Positions 17,883 through 26,484 are shown, counted from the first letter of the stretch. The stretch: 64,000 nt of DNA from BP-133 sp040756995 (GCA_040756995.1 JBFLYK010000018.1:62001-126000); one strand, 5' to 3'. Made by a program: numbers and translations. Notes: a model not told the origin generated them from the letters alone.

Positions 17883-18962
17883 CTACATGAAGTTCCTGGT
17901 GTGCAGGGCGGACAGCTCGGCCGCCTCGTCGGGCGGGAAACCCAGGCGGGCCAGGCGCCGGCGGCGGCCCTCGTCCATGGCGGCGATGAGCTCCTGCACC
18001 CGGTCCCAGCCGGTGGCGATCGCCTCCGGCGTCCAGGCCCCGGCGGCCAGGACGAGGAGGGCGTCGTAGACGCCGGCGTGAAGCCCGGCCGTGGAGGCGA
18101 GAACGTCGTGGCGGTGTTCCACCGCCGCTCGGAGCCGGCCTTTCAGTTCCGGTTCCGTGGTGATGCGGTGCTCGAGGTGGGCCACACCGAAAGCGACGTG
18201 GCGGGCCTCGTCGGTCAGGGCGAGATGGGCGACCCGGCGGGTCACCGGATCGGGGCCGTGCCGTTCCAGGAAGCTCAGCAGGTCGAGGAACGTGCCCTCG
18301 CCGAGCACCGAGAGCAGGAAGGCGGCCAGCGAGAAGTCGCCTTCGTCGAGGAGCGTCTGGAGCGACGCCCGTCCCCCGGCGCCGGACGTGCCGAGCGGAG
18401 CGCCGGAGAGCTCGGCCCGGCGGGTGAAGACCTCGACGTGGCGGGCCTCGTCGGCGGCCTGGACGGCCAGGAGCTGGACGACCTCCCGGAAATGCGGATG
18501 GACCCGGGCGATGAACCGGGCCGGGACGACGAGGGCCGCCTGCTCGTTCTCGATCAGATAGGTCATGACCTGGACCACGGCCGCCTCGACGGAAGGGTCC
18601 GGATGGAGCGGCGCGCTCCAGTCGACGGCGGTGGCCGGATCCCACTGGCCGGCCAGGGCCTGGGCGTAGAGCCTGGGGACGATGTCGGCCCACACCTCGT
18701 CGCGGCGGTCGAGATCGGCCTGCGGCAACGGCGGGCCGCCGTCCTCCACCAGGGCGCCCCGGGCGGCCAGGCCCCAGGTGGCGGGGGGTCGGGCGACGAT
18801 GCCGTCGGGCCCCCGGCCCCCGGCCCGGACGGCACCCCGCCAGCGGGCGTCGTCGGCCGTCCCCTTGGTGACGAGGAGCTCGTCTTCCCCGCTCACGGTG
18901 TGGCCCCGACCCCGGGCCCAGGCCGCCAGATGGATCCGCAGCTGCGGGTCCCGGCCTCGCAC
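17883..18962 (-). CDS. Diiron ferritin-like protein with TusA-like N-terminal extension
   Basis: 359 residues from GTG 18962. Four-helix diiron site: E138/E140 (IENEQAAL), E172xxH175 (DEARHVEVF), E222 (GEGTF), E252xxH255 (DEARHVAFG). This ligand set is that of ferritin-like oxidases/oxygenases. Coding continues upstream of the GTG in frame (19052 to 18963, IDLEDLGFDRGAHVLIARAL...) and together with residues 1-34 forms a TusA/SirA-like fold without the usual CPxP cysteine. No ATG, GTG or TTG exists in that extension, so an ATC (19052) or CTG (19064) start is possible. It is the last gene of a tightly coupled set with the binding protein and acyl-CoA dehydrogenase homologue. Substrate unknown. 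Confidence 0.8.
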   Translation of the reverse strand: MRGRDPQLRIHLAAWARGRGHTVSGEDELLVTKGTADDARWRGAVRAGGRGPDGIVARPPATWGLAARGALVEDGGPPLPQADLDRRDEVWADIVPRLYAQALAGQWDPATAVDWSAPLHPDPSVEAAVVQVMTYLIENEQAALVVPARFIARVHPHFREVVQLLAVQAADEARHVEVFTRRAELSGAPLGTSGAGGRASLQTLLDEGDFSLAAFLLSVLGEGTFLDLLSFLERHGPDPVTRRVAHLALTDEARHVAFGVAHLEHRITTEPELKGRLRAAVEHRHDVLASTAGLHAGVYDALLVLAAGAWTPEAIATGWDRVQELIAAMDEGRRRRLARLGFPPDEAAELSALHTRNFM

Positions 18963-19041
18963 TGCGAGCGTGTCGCCCGGGGCAAGGCCGGCCAGGGCCC
19001 GTGCGATCAGGACGTGGGCCCCGCGGTCGAAGCCGAGGTCC

Positions 19042-19908
19042 TCAAGGTCGATAGTCGGACCCAGCGGTGATCGCTCCGTTCCGGTCGTAGAAGCCGAGGT
19101 CGTCGACCGCCGCTTCCAGCGCCCCGTAGCCGCTCGTCCGGCCCGGCTTCCACTGCTTCAGGCCCTCGAGGTCGAGGAGGGGGCGGACGCCGGGATCGCC
19201 GTAGTCCATGGCCAGGAGCAGATCCCGGAAGCGGGCCAGGGCCGTCTCGGGGGCGGCGTCGGTCACGGTCATGTTGCAGTGGTCGTAGGGGCCGGTCTGG
19301 GTCAGCACCCGGGTGGCGCCCGACGGCAGCGTCCCCTCCCGGGTGAAGAGAAGGTGGTTGGCGTCGATCATGCAGGCGGCGTCGACCTCGCCCGCCGCCA
19401 GCGCGGCGGCGGCGTCGCGCTCGCCGCCGATGTGGTCGCCGTGGAGGCCGACGCCGACGTCGAAGCGGCGGACGTCGAAGTCCCTGCCCGGCGTGAGGCC
19501 GAGGCGCTGGAGGTGGTGCAGGGCCAGCAGCGTCGCCTGGGGCGAGTCGATGGCGCCGACGCCGACGAGCCGGCCCCGGAGATCGGCCGGTTCGGTGATG
19601 CCCGACCCGGTCCGCACCACGACCACGGTGGTCAGGTCGCAGTCCGTGTCGCGCATGGTCAGGGCGGCCACGCCGACGCCCTGCGCCTCGCCGAGGCGGC
19701 GGGCCCGGACCCAGGCCAGCGGCGAGTTCCAGGCGGCGTGGATGCGGCCGGCCAGGAGGTCCTCGACCTGCCGCTCGTAGTTGGAGTACAGGACGTAGTC
19801 GAAGTCGAGTCCCCGCTCAGCGAACCAGCGGCGGAAGCCGTCCCAGATCGTGACCACCTTGGGGTCATAGGCGACCGCGCCCATGAGAACTGTGTCGGAC
19901 CCGGCCAT
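19042..19908 (-). CDS. PhnD/SsuA-like substrate-binding protein without signal peptide
   Basis: 288 residues of the type-2 periplasmic-binding fold used for phosphonate/phosphite or sulfonate ligands: LMGAVAYDPKVVTIWDGFRRWF, LDFDYVLYSNYERQVEDLLAGRIHAAWNSPLAW, DLRGRLVGVGAIDSPQATLLALHHL, VDAACMIDANHL. It begins directly with the fold and has no signal peptide or lipobox, so it is probably cytoplasmic. No ABC permease or ATPase adjoins it. ATG 19908 overlaps the stop of the acyl-CoA dehydrogenase gene (TGATG). Its own stop lies inside the coding extension of the ferritin-like gene. A ligand-presenting or sensing role in this small pathway is inference. Confidence 0.82.
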   Translation of the reverse strand: MAGSDTVLMGAVAYDPKVVTIWDGFRRWFAERGLDFDYVLYSNYERQVEDLLAGRIHAAWNSPLAWVRARRLGEAQGVGVAALTMRDTDCDLTTVVVVRTGSGITEPADLRGRLVGVGAIDSPQATLLALHHLQRLGLTPGRDFDVRRFDVGVGLHGDHIGGERDAAAALAAGEVDAACMIDANHLLFTREGTLPSGATRVLTQTGPYDHCNMTVTDAAPETALARFRDLLLAMDYGDPGVRPLLDLEGLKQWKPGRTSGYGALEAAVDDLGFYDRNGAITAGSDYRP

Positions 19909-21044
19909 CACTGCAGCGCCCCGACCAGCGGAAGACCGGAGATCGCCCGGCCGACGAAGTCGAGCAGGGCGTCGGTGGTGGGGGCCATCACCCGGGCGGC
20001 CAGGCTGTCGCGGAAGTGCCGCTCGATGCCCGTCTCCTTGCGGAAGGCGGCGCCGCCGCACAGCTTCATGGCCAGGTCGGTGCCGGTGGCGGCGTCCTCG
20101 GCGGCCAGCGCCTTGACCTCCAGCACCCGCAACTGGGCGTCGGGGCGGCCCGTCTCCAGGGCGGTCAGCGTGTCGCTGACGAAGGCCCGGACCCGGTCGG
20201 TGATCAGCCGGAGCCGGCCGTAGTCGTGGCGGGGAATCGGTTGCTGGATCAGGGTCTCGCCGAGGTGCTCGAGTCGGGTGCCGGCCAGGTGGTCGCCGGT
20301 CGTGGCCGTCACCGTCTCCAGGATGCCGAGGCTGAAGGCGCCGGAGAGCACGAGGAACGTCGGCAGAGCGGTGCCGAGGGCGATGTTGAGGCCTTCGCCG
20401 TCGCCGCCGAGGCGGGCGTCGAGCGGAACACGGACACCTTCGGCCTTCACCGGAATCGACCCGTTGCCCCGCAGGCCCACGCCGTCGAAGCCGCCCGTCT
20501 TCTTCACGAGGCCCTCGGCGGTGGACGGCACGAGCCAGAGGGTCATGGGGCCGGTGACCGGGTCGACCGGCCGGCTCGACCAGACGTAGCTGTCGGCCTC
20601 GGCGCCGGAGGTGACCCACGACTTGGTGGCGTCGAGCACGACCGTGCCGCCCATCGGCGAGGCGGTGGACACCGGCACCCAGAACTGCGACCGGGAACCG
20701 GCCTCGGAGAAGGCCAGCGTGGTGAGGTGGCGCCCATCGGCGATGGCCCGGCGCACGTCCGCCGGTCCGTAGGCCTCGATGGTCGCCGTGGCGGCGTAGT
20801 GCATGAGGACGACCATGGCCGTCGATCCGCAGGTGCCGGCCAGGCGGAGGACGACCTCGGCGGCGTCGCGCAGGCCGCCGCCCCCGCCGCCGACGTCTCG
20901 ACCGATGGTGAGGCCGAGAAGGCCGGCCTCGCCCAGGGCCTTGACGGCCGCGGCCGGGAAGGCGCCCTGTTCGTCGGTGGTCGCTGCCGCCGGGGCGACG
21001 ACGTCGGTGATGACACGTTCCAGCGCGTCGAGATGGGTGCTCAA
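19908..21044 (-). CDS. Acyl-CoA dehydrogenase family flavoprotein
   Basis: 378 residues: N-terminal helical domain (LDALERVITDVVAPAA), beta domain (TLAFSEAGSRSQFWVPVSTASP, SWVTSGAEADSYVWSSRP), C-terminal helical domain (VLEVKALAAEDAATGTDLAMKLCGGAAFRKETGIERHFRDSLAARVMAPT). FAD is expected. The family catalytic Glu is not obvious by eye, so it may be an acyl-CoA dehydrogenase-like monooxygenase (DszC/HpaB-like) rather than a beta-oxidation enzyme. TTG 21044 is chosen because AGGAGG lies 6 nt upstream; GTG 21080 would place that SD inside the gene. First of three overlapping genes. Confidence 0.87.
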   Translation of the reverse strand: MSTHLDALERVITDVVAPAAATTDEQGAFPAAAVKALGEAGLLGLTIGRDVGGGGGGLRDAAEVVLRLAGTCGSTAMVVLMHYAATATIEAYGPADVRRAIADGRHLTTLAFSEAGSRSQFWVPVSTASPMGGTVVLDATKSWVTSGAEADSYVWSSRPVDPVTGPMTLWLVPSTAEGLVKKTGGFDGVGLRGNGSIPVKAEGVRVPLDARLGGDGEGLNIALGTALPTFLVLSGAFSLGILETVTATTGDHLAGTRLEHLGETLIQQPIPRHDYGRLRLITDRVRAFVSDTLTALETGRPDAQLRVLEVKALAAEDAATGTDLAMKLCGGAAFRKETGIERHFRDSLAARVMAPTTDALLDFVGRAISGLPLVGALQ

Positions 21045-21230
21045 CGGTGGCCTCCTATCGGTCTCTTCGACCGCAGCCACCGGGGCCGACGCTAGAGGCG
21101 AGGGGCGGCGCTGCGGTCCTGGTCGCCCGACCGGGCGATGGGGTTGTGGGCTCAGCGCCGCAGCACTTCCGTACCTCCTACATCGGTCTTGCCGCGTCAG
21201 GCGGACCTTAGTAGGCGGGCCTGGAGCGTG

Positions 21231-22676
21231 TCAGCGGGTGGCCGCTTCCTGGAGGCGTTGGTCGAGCCGGTCGGCGGGGGCCTGGCCGGAGTAGATCTCA
21301 TCGAAGGTCCAGTCCGGCTGCTTGGCCCGGTGGCGCTCGTCGATGATCGCCCGTCCGTCGTCGGTGATGTCGACCAGGGGGGCGATGAGGACGGGGTCGT
21401 CGGGGACGGCGGCGTCCTCGAAGTGGGCTCGCACGGCGTCGGGGAACAGCTCCAGCAGGCTGCCGATGACGCGCTGCTGCTGACCGGCCAGGCCGCAGCG
21501 GGCCTCGTCGCCCACGGTGGTGACGCGGGAGGCGAGCTCCTCGGCGTCGTCGGCCTGGGGCTGGCCGCACACGACGCGGGAGAGGATCTCGGCGATGGCG
21601 AGGCCGTCCTGCTTGCAGGGGGTGCACTGGCCGCAGGACTCCACGGCCAGGAAGCGGGCCACGCCGGCGGCGGCCGCGGCCAGGTCGTCGGCCTCGCTGA
21701 AGACGAGGAACCCGGCGGCGCCGAGACCGGTGCCGGCGGCCTGCATCGCTTCGTAGGTGACCGGCGTGTCGAGCCGGTCGCCGGGGAGGAACGGGTTCGC
21801 CACGCCGGAGAGGACGGCCCGGATCGGCGCGCCTGGGCCGCCGATCGTCTCGATGACCTCCCTCAGGGGAGTGCCCATCTCGAATTCCGCCACCCCGGCC
21901 CTGCGCCCACCGCCGGAGACGGTGCAGATGACCGTGCCGGGTGATTCGTCGGTGCCGGCCTGACGGAACCACTGGGCGCCCTCGGCCAGGATGCCGGGGA
22001 TGTTGGCCAGCGTCTCGGCGTTGTTGACCAGCGTCGGGGCGGCCGGGGTCTGTCCGCCGGGGCTGGCCAGCACGGAGCCGGCGGCCGACACCGGGTCGGG
22101 CCCGACGTCGTCGACGCCGTGGCGGAAGGGCGGAGCGATGCGGGGGAAGGGCTCGCGGCCGTCGACGACCTCGAGGAGGGCCGTCTCCTCGCCGTAGAGG
22201 TATTCCGAAGGCCCCTCGAACAGGACCAGCTGACGGTCGGTCCAGCCCGCCTTGGCGATCTCGTCGAGGGCGAGGTTGAGCCGGTGCACTTCCCGCTCGA
22301 ACGAAGCCTTCACCGCGATGACCACGGGGTCGGCGTCCAGCGCCTCGGCCGCGATCAGGGCCCCTTCGATGACGCGATAGGGGTTGCGCCGGAGCAGCAT
22401 CCTGTCCTTGAAGGAGCCCGGCTCGCCCTCGGTGCCGTTCACGACGACGGACGCTCGCACCCCTTGGGGGTCGTTGGCGGCCACCGTGGCCCACTTGCGT
22501 CCGGTGGGAAAGCCGGCGCCGCCCCGCCCCCGGAGCCCGGAGGCGATGACCTCCTCGATGACCGCCTCTGGCCCGAGCTTGCGGGCGGCGGCGAGCCCTC
22601 GCCCGCCGCCGGCGGAACGGTAGGCGGCGAAGTCCCGGACGGGTTCGGGATCGAGCAGGCGCGTAATGGTGAACAT
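21231..22676 (-). CDS. NuoF-like NADH/FMN/4Fe-4S flavoprotein subunit
   Basis: 481 residues of the 51-kDa complex I/formate dehydrogenase beta family. The NADH loop is GRGGAGFPTGRKW, the FMN-binding segment NGTEGEPGSFKDR, the SLBB-like region GTPLREVIETIGGPG, and the 4Fe-4S site ESCGQCTPCK plus a late Cys in ARCGLAG. No nuoE, nuoG or other complex I gene is adjacent, so it probably serves as an NADH-dependent electron donor module for another enzyme. ATG 22676 starts the conserved region; TTG 22709 is an alternative. It lies 186 bp upstream of the acyl-CoA dehydrogenase homologue on the same strand and might power that set (inference). Confidence 0.88.
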   Translation of the reverse strand: MFTITRLLDPEPVRDFAAYRSAGGGRGLAAARKLGPEAVIEEVIASGLRGRGGAGFPTGRKWATVAANDPQGVRASVVVNGTEGEPGSFKDRMLLRRNPYRVIEGALIAAEALDADPVVIAVKASFEREVHRLNLALDEIAKAGWTDRQLVLFEGPSEYLYGEETALLEVVDGREPFPRIAPPFRHGVDDVGPDPVSAAGSVLASPGGQTPAAPTLVNNAETLANIPGILAEGAQWFRQAGTDESPGTVICTVSGGGRRAGVAEFEMGTPLREVIETIGGPGAPIRAVLSGVANPFLPGDRLDTPVTYEAMQAAGTGLGAAGFLVFSEADDLAAAAAGVARFLAVESCGQCTPCKQDGLAIAEILSRVVCGQPQADDAEELASRVTTVGDEARCGLAGQQQRVIGSLLELFPDAVRAHFEDAAVPDDPVLIAPLVDITDDGRAIIDERHRAKQPDWTFDEIYSGQAPADRLDQRLQEAATR

Positions 22677-22801
22677 GCCTTCCGCGTACCGCAGCGCCAG
22701 GCCTGGCAAACCCGGCCAGCGGGCGGTCGCGGATGCCGTTCGGGGCCGGCGGGTACAAGTGCCGCAAAGGCATGCAACCCGTCCGAATCCGAGGAGACGT
22801 C

Positions 22802-23020
22802 ATGGGTCAGAAGAACGAGCCCTATTACGGCGAGGACACCGACCATCACCCGCACATGGGTGAGCGCGAGGAGCCGGAGGGCACCGAGAACAAGAACAAG
22901 CGAATGTCGACCGGTACCACGGCCAGCGACGAAACCGGTGCCGACATGGACGACGCCGGGAAGACGGGCATGCGCCCCACCGGCTCGGGCGGCAGCGCCC
23001 CGCCGCCGCAGAACCGCTAG
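22802..23020 (+). CDS. Small disordered His-rich hypothetical protein (72 aa)
   Basis: Highly hydrophilic with no hydrophobic core (PYYGEDTDHHPHMGEREEPEG; GSGGSAPPPQNR), predicted disordered. GAGGAG sits 5 nt before ATG 22802. It is divergent from the NuoF-like gene and 97 bp upstream of the Rieske gene. The HHPHMGE stretch could bind metal, but that is speculation. Function unknown. Confidence 0.6.
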   Translation: MGQKNEPYYGEDTDHHPHMGEREEPEGTENKNKRMSTGTTASDETGADMDDAGKTGMRPTGSGGSAPPPQNR

Positions 23021-23117
23021 GTCCCTCACCTTCCGGCGGGGCCAGGGGGGATGGGGAGCGCGCAGTCGACACCGGCTGTGCCTCCCCGCCCCGCCGGTGT
23101 GCCGGTAACGTCCGGCC

Positions 23118-24194
23118 GTGCCTCCTCGACCGTCCAGCGGGCGCACGTCGGCCGTCGACCTGCCCGACGAGTGGTACGTCGCCTGCCTGGCCTCCGAACT
23201 CGGCCGGCGCCGGCCGCTGGCCCGGACCGTGCTCGGCACCCCGCTCTGCCTCTTCCGGGACGGCGACGGCCGGGCGGCGGCGATGGTCGACCGCTGCCCG
23301 CACCGCAACGTGCCGCTGTCGCTCGGGCGGTTGCGGGACGGGCTGCTGGAGTGCCGCTACCACGGCTGGCGCTTTGACGGAACGGGCGCCTGCCGGGCGA
23401 TCCCGGGACTGTGCGCCGAGGATCCGACGCGCCGGGGGCGGGCGGCCGAGTCGGTGCCGTGCGTCGAGCAGGACGGGTTCGTCTGGGTCTATCCCGGTTC
23501 GGCGGAACCGCCTCCGGGCGGCCCGCCGTTCCGCTTTCCCTGCGTCGAGGACCCGGCCTACGACACGGTGCGCCGATCGCTGCATTCGGCCGGCACCGTG
23601 CACGCGGTGGCCGAGAACGCGCTGGACGTTCCCCATACCGCCTTCCTCCACGGTGGGCTGTTCCGGGGCGCCGGACGGGAGCCGGTGGAGATCGACGTCG
23701 TGGTGCGGTCGGGGCCCGACCGGATCGAGGCCGAGTACATCGGCGAACCGCGGCCGCCGGGCGTGGCCGGCCGGCTGCTGGCCCCGGGCGGGGGAGTGGT
23801 GCAGCACTGGGACCGCTTCATCCTGCCGTCGATCGCCCAGGTCGAATACCGGCTGGAGGACAACCACCTGCTGGTGACGTCGGCCCTCACGCCTGTCACG
23901 CCGACCGACACCCGCCTCCACTCCGCCGTGACCTTCTCCCTGCGGGTGCCCCACGCCCTGATCAGGACGGTCATCCCGCCGGTCGCGGGGCTGATCTTCG
24001 CCCAGGACGCCCGGATTCTCCGCCGCCAAGCCGAGACGATCGAACGCTTCGGCGGCGAGCAGTTCTCCTCCACCGAGATCGACGTCCTCGGCCAGGGCAT
24101 CCTCCGCCTCCTCCGCCGCGCCGAACGCGGCGAGTCCGGCACAGACCCGTCCGAAGACGGGCCCGCCGAACGCCGCCTCCGGATGCGGGTCTGA
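23118..24194 (+). CDS. Rieske-type aromatic ring-hydroxylating oxygenase, catalytic subunit
   Basis: 358 residues. Rieske 2Fe-2S ligands C60-x-H62 (DRCPHRN) and C79-x2-H82 (CRYHGW). The mononuclear iron site is ENALDVPHTAFLH with H173 and H178, and the C-terminal domain has the START-like fold. It most resembles VanA or pheophorbide-a-oxygenase-like single-component members. Needs a reductase; none is adjacent, although the NuoF-like protein is divergently encoded nearby. GTG 23118 gives the standard N-terminus. A 62-bp palindromic repeat lies 59 bp beyond its stop. Confidence 0.88.
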   Translation: MPPRPSSGRTSAVDLPDEWYVACLASELGRRRPLARTVLGTPLCLFRDGDGRAAAMVDRCPHRNVPLSLGRLRDGLLECRYHGWRFDGTGACRAIPGLCAEDPTRRGRAAESVPCVEQDGFVWVYPGSAEPPPGGPPFRFPCVEDPAYDTVRRSLHSAGTVHAVAENALDVPHTAFLHGGLFRGAGREPVEIDVVVRSGPDRIEAEYIGEPRPPGVAGRLLAPGGGVVQHWDRFILPSIAQVEYRLEDNHLLVTSALTPVTPTDTRLHSAVTFSLRVPHALIRTVIPPVAGLIFAQDARILRRQAETIERFGGEQFSSTEIDVLGQGILRLLRRAERGESGTDPSEDGPAERRLRMRV

Positions 24195-24253
24195 CGTCGG
24201 CTCCGTTGGCTCGAAAGGTGGCCGCGACGCGCTGACCCCGCTCACGGTCCCGT

Positions 24254-24315
24254 CCAAACCGCAACCGGTTGCGTTTGGATGCCGCTTTTGGGGTCAAACC
24301 GCAACCAGTTGCGGT
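24254..24315. repeat. 62-bp palindromic repeat, copy A
   Basis: Copy A of a 62-bp element that recurs at 25369-25430 with one mismatch. It contains two palindromic hairpins: CCAAACCGCAACC paired with GGTTGCGTTTGG (one bulge), and ACCGCAACCAGTTGCGGT. The linker is ATGCCGCTTTTGGGGT. It lies between the convergent Rieske and DUF559 genes. Confidence 0.9.
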
Positions 24316-24334
24316 TCGGGCAAGATCTGAAGCG

Positions 24335-25309
24335 TCAGGCCGATTGCGGCAGGGATGGCGGCAGGGCGGGTGGTTCCCACAGGACACTGGTCAGCAGCTT
24401 GCGTAGCCGCGTCGCTGATGGGCGGATATCGAAGCGGTCGGCCCGCTCGATCCGCCAGCTGACCGCCTCGATCTCGTCCTGGCGATCGTCGTCGTGCTTC
24501 CAGCGGCGGGGACCGTGAAACTCGTCGCCGTCGTATTCCAGCCCGAACCGCCATGGGGCCCATCCGAAGTCGACCTTGGCGATGAATCGCCCGTCGTGGT
24601 CCCGGATGACGTACTGACACTCTGGGGCCGGCAGGCCCCACTGGCGGAACAGACGCAGGAGGTGCGCTTCCTTGACGCTCCGGGGTGGCACCCCACCGGA
24701 ATAGGGGCCCAGCGCCTCGGCCAGCAGTTCCCCGCCTCGGACCGGTCCGGCGCGGTCGTGAGCCGCCCGTATCCGGGGCATCGTGGCGAGCCCACGACCA
24801 ATTGCTGCATCGACGAGCGAGTTCAGGGCGTCCTGGTCGAGCAGGGCGGCGCAGTCCACGATCGTGCGGCCGATGCGTGTGACCGGGAAACCGTTGACTC
24901 GGCAGCGATCGGGCCATCCGACGGTCGCGTGGTGAGCCACCAGACCTCCCTTGCGCCCGGAGGCCGTCCGGGGCACGGTCACATGGGGAATCTTCGGCGC
25001 CTTCGCCAGCCCATACAGGGCGGCGGCGCTCATGTGCGACACCAGCGCGCCCGGCGGGCTGGCCAGAAGGGCAACCCACAGGTCCTGCTGCCAAGTCATC
25101 GGGCTCCCGGGCAGGCGAAACACCGATCTGGCCGCCGTCACGGAGAGGCGCTTCGACCGCACCCGCCGGCGAACGCCCCGGATCGAAAGCCCCGCCTCGG
25201 TCAGCTGCCGAAGGCTGATGGCCCCTTCCTGACTCTCCGCGACCTCCGCCACCCGCTCATCGGCACAATCCTGATCAGCGCGGTCTTCAGGTCCGGTGTC
25301 CTCTGCCAT
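24335..25309 (-). CDS. AbiEi-like HTH / DUF559 endonuclease-fold protein
   Basis: 324 residues. The N-terminal AbiEi-4-like winged-helix (ISLRQLTEAGLSIRGVRRRVRSKRL..ARSVFRLPGSPMTWQQDLWVALLASPPGALVSH) resembles type IV antitoxins. The C-terminal region (about 215-300) has the Vsr/DUF559 fold: FRQWGLPAPECQYVI, FIAKVDFGWAPWRFGLEYDGDEFH, DDDRQDEI, with D/E..K-like residues in VDFGW and EYDG. Such genes are common in actinobacteria and of uncertain role. No paired AbiEii nucleotidyltransferase is present. The gene is framed by two copies of a 62-bp palindromic repeat, suggesting cassette-like acquisition. Confidence 0.85.
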   Translation of the reverse strand: MAEDTGPEDRADQDCADERVAEVAESQEGAISLRQLTEAGLSIRGVRRRVRSKRLSVTAARSVFRLPGSPMTWQQDLWVALLASPPGALVSHMSAAALYGLAKAPKIPHVTVPRTASGRKGGLVAHHATVGWPDRCRVNGFPVTRIGRTIVDCAALLDQDALNSLVDAAIGRGLATMPRIRAAHDRAGPVRGGELLAEALGPYSGGVPPRSVKEAHLLRLFRQWGLPAPECQYVIRDHDGRFIAKVDFGWAPWRFGLEYDGDEFHGPRRWKHDDDRQDEIEAVSWRIERADRFDIRPSATRLRKLLTSVLWEPPALPPSLPQSA

Positions 25310-25368
25310 GGGGCGTCAGTCTGCTGGCGCAGCCAGGGGCGACGCTCACGAATTTCGGCGTCCTCACG

Positions 25369-25430
25369 CCAAACCGCAACCGGTTGCGTTTGGATGCCGC
25401 TTTTGGGGTCAAACCGCAACCGGTTGCGGT
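25369..25430. repeat. 62-bp palindromic repeat, copy B
   Basis: Same element as 24254-24315, same orientation, one mismatch. In this copy the second hairpin is a perfect 18-bp palindrome, ACCGCAACCGGTTGCGGT. It lies between the start of the DUF559 gene and the end of the dipeptidase gene. Confidence 0.9.
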
Positions 25431-25452
25431 CTCGACCGGGCTTGCGGCGGGG

Positions 25453-26469
25453 TCAGGGGCGCGTGGCGGCGATCACCCGGAGGGCGTTCGTTCCGAGAAC
25501 CCGGCGGATCCTCGGTTCGGGCCAGCCTCGGGCGAGCATGTTTTCGACGAGGACGGGGAGCTCCAGGCAGGTGGGCATGTCCCGGGGGGTCACGATCATC
25601 CCGTCCCAGTCGCTCCCGAGGGCGGCGACGTCTTCGCCGCCCACGGCGATGGTGTGCTCCAGGTGGCGGACGATCGCTTCGGCGCCGACCCTCCAGGAGG
25701 GCCGCCCGAGAAAGCCGCGGTGGTACATGATCCCGATCACGCCGCCGCGGTCGGCGATGGCCCGGATCTGCTCGTCGTCGAGGTTTCGCCAGGACCGGTG
25801 CACGGCGGAGATACCGGTGTGGGTCACGACCGGCGGCCGCGCCGGGCTACAGGCGTCGAGCACCTCGAGGGCGTCGAAGAACGTCCGGCGGGAAGCGTGG
25901 GCGAGGTCGACCAGGATCCGCCGCTCGTCGAGGGCCTCGACCATCGCCCGGCCGGTGGCCGTCAGACCGCCCCGACCGCGGCTCCGCCCGAGCGGTGAGG
26001 AGGTCGCCCCGAGGAACGAGTCGGTCAGATGCATGAGCGTCACCCGCAGCAGCGTCCCGGCCGGCACGAGCCGTACGTCGTCGGGGCGATCGAAGGCGTT
26101 CGCACCCTGGACGGCCAGGTGAATTGTGAGCCGTTTCGTCGACCCTGAGGTTGCGCTTGAGATTGGCGTTGACTGTGAGGTGGAGGTCAAGCGTTGCAGC
26201 CGGTCGAGGTTGGCGAGCAACGTCGAGGTGCGGGCCCCGGGCCGGCGGGCCGGGTTCGTGGCGATTGACAGGACGACGGCGGAGAGCCCCGCCTCGCTGA
26301 GGCGCGGCAGATCGGCCTGGCCGAACCAGCGGGCGCGCAGGAGCCCCGGCCCATGGGCGGCGGTCAAGTCGTAGCGGAAGATCCGGGTCCAGACGAACGT
26401 CTCGACATGCATGTCGACGACCTCGCAATCCCGGTAGAGGGCGAGCGCGGCAGAGCCCACTGTGGTCAT
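25453..26469 (-). CDS. Membrane dipeptidase family protein (peptidase M19)
   Basis: 338 residues of the zinc-dependent amidohydrolase fold. Seen: CEVVDMHVETFVW (first metal motif, normally DGHxD), LAVQGANAFD, LMHLTDSFLGATS, VDLAHASRRTFFDALE, PPVVTHTGISAVHRSWRNLDD, VAALGSDWDGMIVTP. First-motif divergence (DMHVE) suggests changed metal binding or substrate. No signal peptide, so cytoplasmic, as for many bacterial members. Residues 94-110 (TSTSQSTPISSATSGST) are unusually Ser/Thr-rich for the family. Ends 22 bp from repeat copy B. Confidence 0.85.
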   Translation of the reverse strand: MTTVGSAALALYRDCEVVDMHVETFVWTRIFRYDLTAAHGPGLLRARWFGQADLPRLSEAGLSAVVLSIATNPARRPGARTSTLLANLDRLQRLTSTSQSTPISSATSGSTKRLTIHLAVQGANAFDRPDDVRLVPAGTLLRVTLMHLTDSFLGATSSPLGRSRGRGGLTATGRAMVEALDERRILVDLAHASRRTFFDALEVLDACSPARPPVVTHTGISAVHRSWRNLDDEQIRAIADRGGVIGIMYHRGFLGRPSWRVGAEAIVRHLEHTIAVGGEDVAALGSDWDGMIVTPRDMPTCLELPVLVENMLARGWPEPRIRRVLGTNALRVIAATRP

Positions 26470-26484
26470 GCCGCAGCCTGCGCC

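Noticed and set aside
26100..26220. Frameshift in the M19 dipeptidase around the Ser/Thr-rich segment
   Set aside because: Family-like sequence resumes in the same frame (LAVQGANAFD), so an insertion or divergence is simpler than paired frameshifts.
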